From positions 5,451 through 69,450 of the forward strand of contig JASSUL010000012.1 of assembly GCA_031963005.1 (NCBI GenBank): a stretch of DNA of 64,000 bases, in the 5' to 3' direction. The notes under the pieces were generated by a model. That model saw nothing but the letters and a program-made list of their open reading frames with translations. It was not told the origin of the DNA and searched no databases. Shown here piece by piece: positions 18,339 through 27,288 of the stretch; positions within the stretch are counted from its first letter, which is position 1; each line of letters starts with the position of its first letter. This DNA comes from JASSUD01 sp031963005. GTDB lineage: Bacteria; Pseudomonadota; Gammaproteobacteria; Burkholderiales; Burkholderiaceae. The position numbers and the translations under genes were made by a program.

Positions 18339-19151
18339 TCATACCCAGTGCCGCGCTTCCGGAAAGGAACCCTCTTTGACAGCCTGAACATAAGCCACCA
18401 CGGCTGCTGCGATGCCGTTCTGCCCTGCTAGAAAATCTTTGCTAAAACGGGGAGGATGTGCGCTGAGGCCGAGGAGATCATGTAAGACTAAAATCTGTCC
18501 GGAGCAATGAGGGCCGGCGCCGATACCTATCGTAGGACGTTGCACCGTTCGGGTTACTTCTTCTGCTAACTTGGCAGGAACAGCTTCCAGCACGAACATA
18601 TGTGCACCGGCATCGCGCAGAATATGCGCCTCTTCTAACAATTTTTGCGCCTGCGCAGGCTCCTTGGCCTGCATCTTGAACCCGCCTAACATATGTACGG
18701 ATTGGGGGGTGAGGCCGAGATGTACACATACGGGAATCCCACGCTGTTTTAACATATGCACCGTCTCGGCTAACCAAGCCCCTCCTTCTAGTTTGACAAT
18801 ATGCGCACCTGCTCGCATGAGCTGCACGGCATGTGTGAGCGCATCTTGCGGCGTGGCATAGGTGCCAAATGGCAAATCGGCCATCAGCAAGGCCCGGCTA
18901 TTGCCACGGGCTACGCAATGGGTGTGGTACACCATATCCTGTATCGATACGGGCAAGGTCGTCGCGTGCCCTTGTAATACATTTCCTAGCGAATCTCCCA
19001 CAAGCAATACCTCTATTCCCGCTGCATTGAGGACCTGTGCAAAGCTCGCGTCATAGCATGTCAGCGCGGCAATCTTATGAGATTGCTCGTGCATGCGTTG
19101 CACTTCCGGCAAGGTGATTGTGCGAGAAGCCGCAGGTTGAGAGGCACTCAT
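18339..19151 (-). CDS. panB: 3-methyl-2-oxobutanoate hydroxymethyltransferase
   Basis: A 270-residue TIM-barrel enzyme that makes ketopantoate from 2-oxoisovalerate in pantothenate and CoA synthesis. Typical parts are ALTCYDASFA, LVGDSLGNVLQG and LADLPFGTY, and it ends near GPHCSGQILVLHDLLG. Its start overlaps the folK stop by four bases, so the two are translated together. folK-panB is a known Burkholderia order. panC is not in the window. Confidence 0.96.
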   Translation of the reverse strand: MSASQPAASRTITLPEVQRMHEQSHKIAALTCYDASFAQVLNAAGIEVLLVGDSLGNVLQGHATTLPVSIQDMVYHTHCVARGNSRALLMADLPFGTYATPQDALTHAVQLMRAGAHIVKLEGGAWLAETVHMLKQRGIPVCVHLGLTPQSVHMLGGFKMQAKEPAQAQKLLEEAHILRDAGAHMFVLEAVPAKLAEEVTRTVQRPTIGIGAGPHCSGQILVLHDLLGLSAHPPRFSKDFLAGQNGIAAAVVAYVQAVKEGSFPEARHWV

Positions 19152-19726
19152 AACGAACCCATTTTCTGAATATATTGATAAGGAGAAAAAACCGCAGAGG
19201 CTTTGTCTGTTTCTGGCTGCGCGAGAACTGAAGCAGTGTCATACCGGTCCGGCAAACCCGCTGCACGTACGGAAAAATGCAGTTTTTTTAAAAAAGCGAT
19301 TGCAGGGCCTTTTTGAGGAATTTCTATATGAGGATCCAATTCTATCAACGGCACGAGTGCGAAAGCGCGGTCCGTCAAGCGGGGGTGCGGGATAGTCAAA
19401 CCTTCCTTATGAATACAGTGCGCGCCATATAACAAGATATCGATATCTAACGTACGCGGTGCATTTTTATAAGAGCGCGTGCGATGAAAGGCATGCTCTA
19501 TATCTTGGCATAGAGCCAACAAAGCAGCGGCATCCAGCGCGGTATCCACCGCGACCACTGTATTGTAATAATCATCACCTTGCGCCTCAAAAGGATGCGT
19601 ACGATACAAGCTGGCCGCTCGGAGATGGCGTATATCAGGATGGAGAGCCAGACGCGCAATAGCCTGCTCTATCGTGACCTGCGCGAGCCCCAGATTGGCT
19701 CCTAGGCCGAGATAGGCGGTGATCAT
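19148..19726 (-). CDS. folK: HPPK: 6-hydroxymethyl-dihydropterin pyrophosphokinase
   Basis: This enzyme transfers pyrophosphate from ATP to hydroxymethyl-dihydropterin in folate synthesis. Signature parts are YLGLGANLG, THPFEAQGDDYYNTV and RTLDIDILLYG. A reading from 19819 gives 223 residues with a Phe-rich leader unlike the family, so I prefer the ATG at 19726 (MITAYLGLG, 192 residues). The C-terminal 35 residues run past the usual family end. pcnB, often upstream, is not here. Confidence 0.93.
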   Translation of the reverse strand: MITAYLGLGANLGLAQVTIEQAIARLALHPDIRHLRAASLYRTHPFEAQGDDYYNTVVAVDTALDAAALLALCQDIEHAFHRTRSYKNAPRTLDIDILLYGAHCIHKEGLTIPHPRLTDRAFALVPLIELDPHIEIPQKGPAIAFLKKLHFSVRAAGLPDRYDTASVLAQPETDKASAVFSPYQYIQKMGSL

Positions 19727-20104
19727 CAGAGAGAAAAAAGAAAAGAAGAAGAAAGGCAGAAGTATAGGGGACGTTTGCAGGCTTGGGGAACGTAAAAAAG
19801 ACATTCCTTTGAATGCCAATGCGCCAATGTGTGAAGAAATTTTCTAGAGCATCAGGTGGCAGGGTCACTGGATTTTTAATGCAGATACTCACGTTAATTA
19901 TCAGGCTTTATTTATAGAGCGGAGGATTTTCTGCACTGAGTATGCTTTTTTGCATCACAGGAATTTTAATTTAGCAAAGTGGAAAAGCGTTGTTGAAAAT
20001 ATGCTGGATGGGGTAGGTATTACCCAATATTTTCAGTAAAGAATAGTACGGCTAGGCGAAAGTTGAATGAATAATACATAAGTACATTAAAAATAGGACT
20101 AACC
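19727..20104. other. Gene-free stretch upstream of folK
   Basis: About 378 bases between two divergent genes. A reading frame on the minus strand (19892 down) begins SICIKNPVTLPPDALENF but runs into the folK coding region in another frame, and I do not believe it. No clear promoter, RNA or repeat is seen. TAGGA at about 20094 serves the next gene. Confidence 0.5.
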
Positions 20105-20490
20105 ATGGCCTCTTCCGTACCTTCTACATCCAATTTTGTTAGTCAATTAAATGCGATGCGAAGCCAGATCAATGTGGCAATAACTCAGGCATCTAATTCG
20201 ATAAATCACACAGAAAATGTGGATGAAACGCTAGGAAGCGTACCCGCGGAAGCGCCAGTAAATTTAAATATTGGGCGGTTAGTGCATTGGATATAGCGCC
20301 GACTATTGAAGAGGCGCGAGTTATTGACGAGATGTTGCTGCCTATTCAAAGAGACATAGCCCATGCTTTAGAGAAGACATGCAAGCGGAGATACACTCAA
20401 TTTGAAGAGCAGTGCCATAGCTTAGAAGAAGTCTATCTGACCTTTCCCCTCGCAACACACCCATACGTCTTTTTCAAGAATGCTAGGTGA
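20105..20490 (+). pseudogene. Small hypothetical gene with a frameshift
   Basis: A 63-codon frame starts at ATG 20105 behind TAGGACTAACC and ends at 20296. A second frame carries on to 20490. Joined by a shift near 20270-20285, the product would be about 128 residues: a Ser/Asn-rich start (ASSVPSTSNFVSQLNAM), then SALDIAPTIEEARVIDEM and a helical acidic part. No known family. The good ribosome site and the smooth join suggest a gene broken by a single indel, or a sequencing error. Confidence 0.4.
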
Positions 20491-20634
20491 GCGAGATAAT
20501 TGTGTAGCAAGGCCACGCAAGATTTGAGAGCGCACATTAGCTCATAGCCTAAGGCGTGTCCTCAATGAATAACTAATGTTATGCAGTCAGCAGGACTTTC
20601 ATACCATCGCTAAAAAAACAGACTTCGATACATC

Positions 20635-21483
20635 TCAAAGATGTTTGTGCACTTTGTCGCGTGGGCCGTTGGTCAACTGTCCACTGATTTCCTTCTGCCA
20701 AGCAAGGAAAGTCAATTTGTCAAAGTTATTGCGCTCCTGGAAAGATACTGTTTCTCTGTACATAAGCTCTGCATAGGTCTGCATTAACGTACTAGCTTCA
20801 ACGTAGTGTGATGCCTCAATATATGCCTGGATTATAGAAAGATATAGAGCATAGTCACTGTTCCCTTTACTGCCGCCATAGACAAGCTTCAACTCATTTC
20901 GTACGCGCCAAAGGGGATCGTCGTCCACGAGGGGATTCGCTGGCTGCTTTTGCAGCCAGCGAAGTACCTTGATTTTTCTGTTATTACTCTCAAAAGATGG
21001 GGGAGATCTGAGCGTCCTGAGAGCGATCAATATCGCTTCGTTTGTTCGACGTTGGCGGGCATATTGCTCCCAGAGCCATGAAAGCGCCTCGGTATATTCC
21101 GGCAAAATATTTGTTGCGGCCTCCAAAAGTTGTATAGCCTCATCCGTTGCTTGTAGTCGGATGTGTCCGCGGGCAGCTTCGCAAAGTGCCAATGGTGAGT
21201 GCGGGTCTGCGCTCAGGGTTGGGGGCTCGGTGTAGGCTTTACGCGGCAGGGCTAGGAAGCACTCTAGAGATGAATATACTGGCTGGATTATCCAATTATC
21301 ATGCCACATCTCGGCGACTAAGGGCTCTTGATCTTCTCTGCCAATTGGCCAATACAAACCAAAGGAATCTCCATTCCCCCATGAACCCTTTTTGAAAGGC
21401 CGGAATCCTAATGGTGGATAGGGCCTGTCATGCTCCCATTTGTAGTTGAAACCAACTTTATGTACAAGAGTAGGTAAACGCAT
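20635..21483 (-). CDS. TPR-like protein with an SMI1/KNR4-like N-terminus
   Basis: A 282-residue protein with no signal peptide. The first 75 residues (NGDSFGLYWPIGREDQEPLV, then WHDNW) recall the SMI1/KNR4 (SUKH) fold, common in immunity proteins of toxin systems; this link is weak. Residues about 95-160 look like two tetratricopeptide units (ALCEAARGHIRLQATDEAIQ and TEALSWLWEQYARQ), and more helices follow. No toxin gene is seen beside it. It lies between the small frameshifted gene and alr. Function unknown; protein binding is the safest reading. Confidence 0.55.
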   Translation of the reverse strand: MRLPTLVHKVGFNYKWEHDRPYPPLGFRPFKKGSWGNGDSFGLYWPIGREDQEPLVAEMWHDNWIIQPVYSSLECFLALPRKAYTEPPTLSADPHSPLALCEAARGHIRLQATDEAIQLLEAATNILPEYTEALSWLWEQYARQRRTNEAILIALRTLRSPPSFESNNRKIKVLRWLQKQPANPLVDDDPLWRVRNELKLVYGGSKGNSDYALYLSIIQAYIEASHYVEASTLMQTYAELMYRETVSFQERNNFDKLTFLAWQKEISGQLTNGPRDKVHKHL

Positions 21484-21700
21484 ACGCTTTCTTAGTTTGA
21501 GTTTAGAGTTATTAGTACTGCAATCTGCGTAGTAACATCATTTAATAAAATCTGTTAATGGTGGAGAGCTAAATGAAATGGCGAACTACCGAGGAATTCT
21601 CAGTAGTTCGCCAGGAAGGCAACCAAACTGTTTGTCTGCAAGCGAGGATGGTGAAAGCGCTTTTTTGGAAGATACTAAACGGATTCTTAGGGCTTTTTGA

Positions 21701-22828
21701 TCAACGGGCCTTTTGCCCAGATGAAATAGGCGCGGCACACTGCGTCGCTGCGGTTTCTTCTATATTTACCGGCACACGCGAAGAGAGTGCGCACATTAGC
21801 TCATAGCCTAATGTGGATGCCGCCTGTGCGACATCATCTAACGGTAAATTTTGTCCCCACAGCTCAACCGGCGTACCGATTCCTGCGTGAGGGATAGCGG
21901 TGAGGTCTACGGTCATCATATCCATAGAGATTTTCCCTACCGTGCGTGTTTTCACCCCATCGACTAAAACAGGGGTGCCATGGGGGGTATAGAGTAAAGG
22001 ATATCCATCCGCATATCCACACGCTACCACGCCTAGACGCATTGCCGAAGGAGTACGGTATAAAGAACCGTACCCTACTGTGTCGCCTGCTTGAAGCTGC
22101 TGAATCGCAATAATTTTGCTAGCTAGGGTCATAGCAGGGCGCAAACCATAAGGGGCTAGCGCTTGCGCGCATCCCGAAGGAGAAGCGCCATATAAAATCA
22201 CCCCTGGTCGGATCCAATCCGCCTGCGTTTGCGCATGCCAAAGCACCGCTGCAGAGTTTGCAAGGCTACGCTCTCCTGGAATCCCTTGTACACCACGCTC
22301 AAAATACGCTAACTGGCTCTCAATCCCCAAGGCTTGGTCGGCATCTGCGAAATGGGTCATTAGCGTGATATTTTTCACTGAAGCGCATGCCCGCGCACGT
22401 TGCCAGGAGGTTTTAAAGCGATCGGGGCAGTACCCTAACCGATTCATCCCGCTGTTCATTTTTAAGTAAATATCGATAGGCTGTGTTAAGCGTGCCTGCT
22501 CTAACATACACAGCTGTTCATCCGAGTGCACCGTGACGGTGAGTCGATACTTATCGATGAGCACCAGGTCTGCGGGGTGGAAAAATCCTTCTAACAGCAA
22601 AATCGGGCCTGCCCATCCTAGCTCACGCAACTGGATAGCCTCTTCCAAATCCAATAAACCAAACCCGTCTGCATCTTGCAGCCCTCGAAAAACTCGGGCT
22701 AAGCCGTGCCCATAGGCATTCGCTTTGATAATGGCCCATACTTTAGATTGAGGGGCCTGACGTCTGACAACAGCAAGGTTATGCGCAAGCGCAGAAACAT
22801 GAAGCGTGGCGGTGATAGGACGGGGCAT
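21701..22828 (-). CDS. alr: Alanine racemase
   Basis: A PLP enzyme that makes D-alanine for peptidoglycan. The PLP lysine lies in WAIIKANAYGHGL and the catalytic Tyr in DTVGYGSLYRTP. I start it at the ATG at 22828 (MPRPITATLHVSALAHN, 375 residues). A longer reading from 22981 would translate the palindromic element upstream. Divergent from lplT, as in Burkholderia. The last 15 residues are a small extension. Confidence 0.96.
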   Translation of the reverse strand: MPRPITATLHVSALAHNLAVVRRQAPQSKVWAIIKANAYGHGLARVFRGLQDADGFGLLDLEEAIQLRELGWAGPILLLEGFFHPADLVLIDKYRLTVTVHSDEQLCMLEQARLTQPIDIYLKMNSGMNRLGYCPDRFKTSWQRARACASVKNITLMTHFADADQALGIESQLAYFERGVQGIPGERSLANSAAVLWHAQTQADWIRPGVILYGASPSGCAQALAPYGLRPAMTLASKIIAIQQLQAGDTVGYGSLYRTPSAMRLGVVACGYADGYPLLYTPHGTPVLVDGVKTRTVGKISMDMMTVDLTAIPHAGIGTPVELWGQNLPLDDVAQAASTLGYELMCALSSRVPVNIEETAATQCAAPISSGQKAR

Positions 22829-22882
22829 GGGTTGAGAAAAAACCTTCAGCGAAGCACAGAAATGAAAAGGGCGCTGTTTATA

Positions 22883-23038
22883 TAGGGTGTGTCTCCAATT
22901 GCCCCAAAGGCCCCATTTTTGGGGGAGCAGGAGCACAGGGATGGATGTACTTGAGTACAGTGAGGATCCCGAGCACCGCACCCATGTTTATCAAATACGC
23001 AAAGATGGGGCCTTTGGGGCAATTGGAGACACACCCTA
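22883..23038. repeat. Palindromic element with 33-bp perfect inverted ends
   Basis: The arms at 22883-22915 and 23006-23038 are exact reverse complements; each starts TAGGGTGTGTCTCC from the outside. The 90-base centre contains GGAGCAGGAGCACAGGGAT and a GTACTTGAGTAC palindrome. No coding capacity. It sits 55 bases before alr, and its centre is shared with the element at 25716. Confidence 0.9.
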
Positions 23039-23486
23039 AGCGCTATACGGACAATATACACCCACACCGCATAAAAATATCTCAGGAGCAATATGCAGTA
23101 CACATATAATAGGCGTGTTCCTCCTTTCATGAGTCCAAAGTTACTCTTAAACAGCGATGCCTATTGGAGAGTGAGCGCGAAAACCACTGTATGTACTTGA
23201 TGTCATCGCCTCATCACCAAGCCGCATCTCAAACAATATGCTGCTATAAAAAAGCACTTTTTGAAGCCATAAAAGACAGACTCTAGTGTAAACACCTTCT
23301 ATGTCATACCCGCATACTATAAACTCTTAGAACTTGTGCTCAAATGACCTAAAAAGCATGTATTTTGTAAAGCAGCGCCTATCGCTTCCCAAGCGTATCT
23401 ATCGGCGCTTCATTGTAAAGCACCCTTTTTCCGTTTGATTGCCCTCTTTCTTTTCATTTAATTCAAGCACACGCTCTCTTTGCCGG
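23039..23486. other. Gene-free stretch between alr and lplT
   Basis: About 450 bases holding the upstream region of lplT. AT-rich patches occur near 23240 and 23350, but I see no promoter I would defend, no RNA gene and no repeat apart from the neighbouring palindrome. Confidence 0.5.
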
Positions 23487-24824
23487 ATGAAAAAAGGTTT
23501 CTACACGATTATGGCCGCGCAGTTTTTTTCATCGCTGGCCGATAACGCGCTGTTAATTGCAGCAATTGCGATGCTCGATGCCCGGCATGCGCCAGGCTGG
23601 ATGACGCCCATGCTGAAGCTATTTTTTGTCCTCTCTTATGTCGTCTTAGCGGCATTCGTGGGCGCATTTGTCGATTCGATGCCCAAAGGGCGAGCCATGT
23701 TTATCACGAATGCCATCAAAATGGCAGGATGCACACTCATGCTCAGTGGGGTACATCCCCTCGTAGCCTATGGAATCGTAGGATTTGGCGCTGCAGCCTA
23801 TTCTCCCGCAAAATATGGGATTCTGACCGAATTACTGCCCTCTGGGCAGCTAGTCGCTGCAAATGGGTGGATTGAAGGAACGACCGTCTCTTCGATCATT
23901 TTTGGTACCGTATTAGGAGGTGCGCTGATTAGCCCTTACTGGGTAGATGTCTTTTCCCCTTTCCTGACCTGGCTGCATATCCCCACCATCTCTAATCATG
24001 CAAAAAGCGCCATTGTCGTGGTGGTGAGTATTTATCTCTTAGCCGCGCTTTTTAATCTGGCTATTCCCGACACAGGCGCACGTTATGGCAAGCAGCGACG
24101 CGCGCCTATACGTATGCTCTCCGACTTTTATTCCGCCTTTTTAACCTTATGGCGCGATCCACTAGGGCAAGTTTCCCTCGCGGTGACAACCCTCTTTTGG
24201 GGAGCTGGCGCCACACTGCAATTTATTATTCTCAAATGGGCCGAAAATTCTCTGGGAATGGATTTATCAGAAAGCGCCGTACTGCAAGCAATGGTCGCTG
24301 TGGGGATTGCCGCAGGGGCTATTGTCGCGGCGACCAGAATCCCTCTCCACCGCTCGCTTAAAATCCTCCCGACTGGCCTATTGATAGGCCTAGCCGTTAT
24401 AGCGATGTCTTTTTATACCAGCAGCCTTTTCCCCAATGATTGGGGTCTGCATATTGCTGGCCTGTATTTCCCCATGCATATCATTTTGGCAGAAGTCTTC
24501 CTCATCGTTATTGGCAGCCTGTGTGGCTTTTTCATTGTCCCGATGAATGCCTTGCTTCAGCATCGTGGCCACATTCTGCTGTCTGCAGGTCATTCTATTG
24601 CGGTACAGAATTTCAATGAAAATCTTTCTATCATTGCCATGCTCTGTCTCTATGCATTACTCGTATGGCTCAATGTTCCCATTACGGTAGTCATGGCGCT
24701 ATTAGGGATCTTCGTTTTTATAGTGATTGCTTTGGTGATACGCGTTCACCAGATCCATCAACGCCGCAATCAGCGTCTTTTAAGCCAATCGAAAACTCCA
24801 CGGCGTAAGCCGACTGTGGCTTAA
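23487..24824 (+). CDS. lplT: Lysophospholipid transporter LplT
   Basis: An MFS-type inner-membrane carrier (445 residues from ATG 23487) with about 12 membrane segments. It begins MKKGFYTIMAAQFFSSLADNA, the usual LplT opening; an upstream TTG at 23439 only adds a poorly supported leader. LplT flips lysophosphatidylethanolamine inward for reacylation by Aas. The motif FGAAAYSPAKYGILTELLP is typical. thiD follows after 70 bases. Confidence 0.92.
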   Translation: MKKGFYTIMAAQFFSSLADNALLIAAIAMLDARHAPGWMTPMLKLFFVLSYVVLAAFVGAFVDSMPKGRAMFITNAIKMAGCTLMLSGVHPLVAYGIVGFGAAAYSPAKYGILTELLPSGQLVAANGWIEGTTVSSIIFGTVLGGALISPYWVDVFSPFLTWLHIPTISNHAKSAIVVVVSIYLLAALFNLAIPDTGARYGKQRRAPIRMLSDFYSAFLTLWRDPLGQVSLAVTTLFWGAGATLQFIILKWAENSLGMDLSESAVLQAMVAVGIAAGAIVAATRIPLHRSLKILPTGLLIGLAVIAMSFYTSSLFPNDWGLHIAGLYFPMHIILAEVFLIVIGSLCGFFIVPMNALLQHRGHILLSAGHSIAVQNFNENLSIIAMLCLYALLVWLNVPITVVMALLGIFVFIVIALVIRVHQIHQRRNQRLLSQSKTPRRKPTVA

Positions 24825-24894
24825 TCGATTTTTTCAGGGTAGCCGTATCCTGTGCGCATGAAAATCCGCCTATTTTCTATCCCCTTTTGCAACC

Positions 24895-25701
24895 ATGCCC
24901 AACCCTCCTCAGCTTTTGACTATCGCCGGCTCTGACTCTAGCGGAGGAGCAGGTATTCAAGCCGATCTGAAAACCTTTTCAGCGCTGGGAGGATATGGTG
25001 CTAGCGTCATCACCGCGCTCACCGCACAAAATACGCAAGGGGTGCACGCCGTGCATACTCCCGATGCGGACTTTGTTACTGCGCAGCTTGAAGCTGTTTT
25101 GAGTGATCTGACGATTGATGCGGTCAAAATTGGGATGCTAGCCAATGTATCGATTATTCAAGCGGTTGCCGCTACATTGCGTCACTATGCGCCGCCTCAT
25201 ATTATTTTAGATACCGTTATGCTCGCAAAAAGTGGGCATGCGCTTTTGCAACCAGATGCTATTCGCGTTTTATGCGATACCCTTTTTCCTCTGGCCCATC
25301 TCATCACGCCTAACCTCCCCGAAGCCGCTGCATTGCTCAACACGTCGATTGCGCAAAATGAAAACGACATGGTCGAGCAAGGGCAAGCCTTATGTGCTTT
25401 AGGGGCACGCAATGTGCTCATTAAAGGCGGCCACTTAGGGGGCTCAGAAAGCCCCGATTGGCTTATCCAAAAAGACGCTCCTCCTCTTCGTTTTGCAGAA
25501 AAGCGTCTAAACCAACGGCATACCCATGGCACAGGCTGCACCCTGTCTGCCGCCATCGCTGCGTTTTGCCCTACTTCTCCCGACTTAGCTCAAGCGATTG
25601 AGCGCGCAAAAACGTACTTAACAACCGCATTGCGGCACAGTGATCAACTGCAGGTTGGCCATGGTATTGGCCCTGTCCACCATTTTTATGCATGGTGGTA
25701 A
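24895..25701 (+). CDS. thiD: Hydroxymethylpyrimidine (phosphate) kinase
   Basis: A 268-residue ribokinase-like enzyme of thiamine synthesis or salvage that phosphorylates HMP and HMP-P. Motifs are IAGSDSSGGAGIQADLKT at the start, DTVMLAKSGHALL in the middle and the anion hole THGTGCTLSAAIA near the end. Length is normal. It ends before a palindromic element that separates it from the convergent PPIase gene. Confidence 0.95.
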   Translation: MPNPPQLLTIAGSDSSGGAGIQADLKTFSALGGYGASVITALTAQNTQGVHAVHTPDADFVTAQLEAVLSDLTIDAVKIGMLANVSIIQAVAATLRHYAPPHIILDTVMLAKSGHALLQPDAIRVLCDTLFPLAHLITPNLPEAAALLNTSIAQNENDMVEQGQALCALGARNVLIKGGHLGGSESPDWLIQKDAPPLRFAEKRLNQRHTHGTGCTLSAAIAAFCPTSPDLAQAIERAKTYLTTALRHSDQLQVGHGIGPVHHFYAWW

Positions 25702-25715
25702 TCTCCGCAAATGCC

Positions 25716-25861
25716 TAAGAATCTGTTTGGAGTCTCCCAAAAAGGCCCATCTTCAGGGTCGTGCGGTGCTCGGGATCTCACTGTACTCAAGTACATCCGG
25801 ATCCCTGTGCTCCTGCTCCCTCAAATAGGAACCCTTTTGGAAAACTCCAAACAGGTTCTTA
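25716..25861. repeat. Palindromic element, CTGTTTGG-type ends
   Basis: About 146 bases with imperfect inverted ends (TAAGAATCTGTTTGGAGT on the left, TAAGAACCTGTTTGGAGT read from the right). The centre (GTGCGGTGCTCGGGAT, GTACTCAAGTAC, CTGTGCTCCTGCTCCC) matches the centre of the element at 22883 in the opposite direction. It lies between the convergent thiD and PPIase genes, where it could also serve as a terminator. Confidence 0.8.
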
Positions 25862-25942
25862 ATCCATTGGGCACATTGAGACGCAATGGGGGCAGCATCT
25901 ACGGCGATCTACAGGCATTATGCAAGTCAGCTCAAAATCGCC

Positions 25943-26482
25943 TTAATGCAGTGTTGGAGGGGATGATTTTTGAATATCCAATTCGTCATTCAAGGCTTCA
26001 TCTTCCTCGTCATGGACATGCTCATGCAAGATTTCTTCAGCCGTTGCGTCGCGTATATCAATGATCTTCAGCTCAAAACGCAAAGCAATTCCTGCAAGCG
26101 GATGATTGCCATCTAAAACTAATTTGTCTTCCGCAATATCGGTCAGCGTGTAAATGAGCGCATCTTCTTCATCTTCTTCAGGAGACCCTTCGAATTGCAT
26201 ACCGACTTCTAGCGGTTCAGGAAAACGGCTGCGCGCTTCGATTTTCACCAGCTCTGGATCATATTCGCCAAATGCTTCTTCAGGCTCAAGCTGAATATGC
26301 GTCTCAAAATTCACCGCTTGCCCCGCTAGTGCCGCCTCAATTTTGGGGAAAATCCCTTCGTAATCTCCATGGAGATACACCATCGGTTCCCCACCATCCT
26401 CAATCAAATTACCTTGGGCATCCGACAATTTATACGCTACGGATACCACAGTGTTCTTGGCAACTTTTTTTTCAGTGCCCAT
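25943..26482 (-). CDS. FKBP-type peptidyl-prolyl isomerase, SlyD/SlpA-like
   Basis: A 179-residue protein that speeds proline isomerisation and acts as a chaperone. The FKBP half starts VSVAYKLSDAQGNLIED and returns near DGNHPLAGIALRFELKI; between them is the IF (insert-in-flap) chaperone domain typical of SlyD, with GEYDPELV. The tail has few His/Asp (HEHVHDEED), much shorter than the metal-binding tail of E. coli SlyD. Cytoplasmic. GGAGAATGAAAG precedes the ATG. Confidence 0.92.
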   Translation of the reverse strand: MGTEKKVAKNTVVSVAYKLSDAQGNLIEDGGEPMVYLHGDYEGIFPKIEAALAGQAVNFETHIQLEPEEAFGEYDPELVKIEARSRFPEPLEVGMQFEGSPEEDEEDALIYTLTDIAEDKLVLDGNHPLAGIALRFELKIIDIRDATAEEILHEHVHDEEDEALNDELDIQKSSPPTLH

Positions 26483-26698
26483 CTTTCATTCTCCAAACTA
26501 AAATACATGACCAGGCAAGATCTCATTCCATTTGCCTATTTTTTCCGCACCCACGACCTACAATCCCTGGATGTTCTTAAGAAATTGCATAAAACAGGCT
26601 CAGCAAGTCAACCTTTCTCTCAAAGTCCCCTATACTCGCCACCAGCTATGCACTGTGGAATACCATTTCTTCCCAGCACATAGAATCTAAAAGATGTA

Positions 26699-26727
26699 TT
26701 GACACTCTTTTGACCGTAGTACAGATT
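26699..26727 (+). promoter_or_regulatory. Possible sigma-70 promoter for the small lipoprotein gene
   Basis: TTGACA at 26699-26704 is a perfect -35 box. After 17 bases comes CAGATT (26722-26727), a weak -10 with three matches. The start of the lipoprotein gene is about 52 bases further on, behind AAGGATATGAA. Confidence 0.4.
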
Positions 26728-26779
26728 CTAAGTCCGTACTAGGCGCCATAATGACTTACTTCACTCATAAGGATATGAA

Positions 26780-27070
26780 ATGAAAAAATTCTTGCTTCCT
26801 CTTTGCCTAGTTGCAACCGTTGCTTTGGCTGCTTGCCCAAGCAAAAAAGAAGCGGCTACACCCAGCACAGCTGCAACAGATATTCCAGCAGCTCCCAGCG
26901 AAGCCCAAGCAGCAGCTCCTGCAGCCAGCGTTACTCCTGACGCAGCAACTGCCACTCCTAGCGTTGCCGGAGCAGCGACCCTTGCAACAGAAAACGCAGC
27001 TACACCTGCTGCCGCATCTTCTGCAGCACCTGCTACTCCAGCTACTCCTGCAAACAACGCACAGCGCTAA
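26780..27070 (+). CDS. Small Ala/Pro/Thr-rich lipoprotein
   Basis: A 96-residue protein with a lipoprotein signal: MKKFLLPLCLVATVALAAC, lipobox ALAAC with Cys at 19. The mature part is almost only Ala, Pro, Thr and Ser, so it is disordered, with no domain. It has its own ribosome site, likely promoter and strong terminator, so it is a single-gene unit. Role unknown; such proteins are often surface or periplasmic spacers. Confidence 0.75.
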   Translation: MKKFLLPLCLVATVALAACPSKKEAATPSTAATDIPAAPSEAQAAAPAASVTPDAATATPSVAGAATLATENAATPAAASSAAPATPATPANNAQR

Positions 27071-27137
27071 GCCTCTGTGCAATAACTTTGCAAGCCAAGG
27101 ATACCTGCAGATACGCTATGGTGTCTTACGATTGCCG

Positions 27138-27175
27138 AAAAAATGCCTGTATAGAACTATACAGGCATTTTTTTT
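27138..27175 (+). terminator. Intrinsic terminator after the lipoprotein gene
   Basis: A perfect stem of AAATGCCTGTATAG and CTATACAGGCATTT around an AA loop, with A-rich 5' side and eight T on the 3' side. It can work in both directions. Confidence 0.92.
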
Positions 27176-27288
27176 AGCCCCAAGCCGCTCAAGTATAAGG
27201 CACTTTTCGAGACCACGCGCTCACGCAAGTCAACGAATAAGCACAGCACCGACCCTATACAGGTGAGTTCATTGACATCCTCACCGAC

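Noticed and set aside
19635..19892. An 85-codon minus-strand frame upstream of folK
   Set aside because: Most of it overlaps folK in another frame. The first 40 codons look protein-like but match nothing I know.
21573..21806. A 77-codon plus-strand frame next to alr
   Set aside because: Its second half is antisense to the alr end, and it has no recognisable feature.
22829..22981. Longer alanine racemase start
   Set aside because: The extra 51 residues are a translation of the palindromic element and match nothing in the Alr family.
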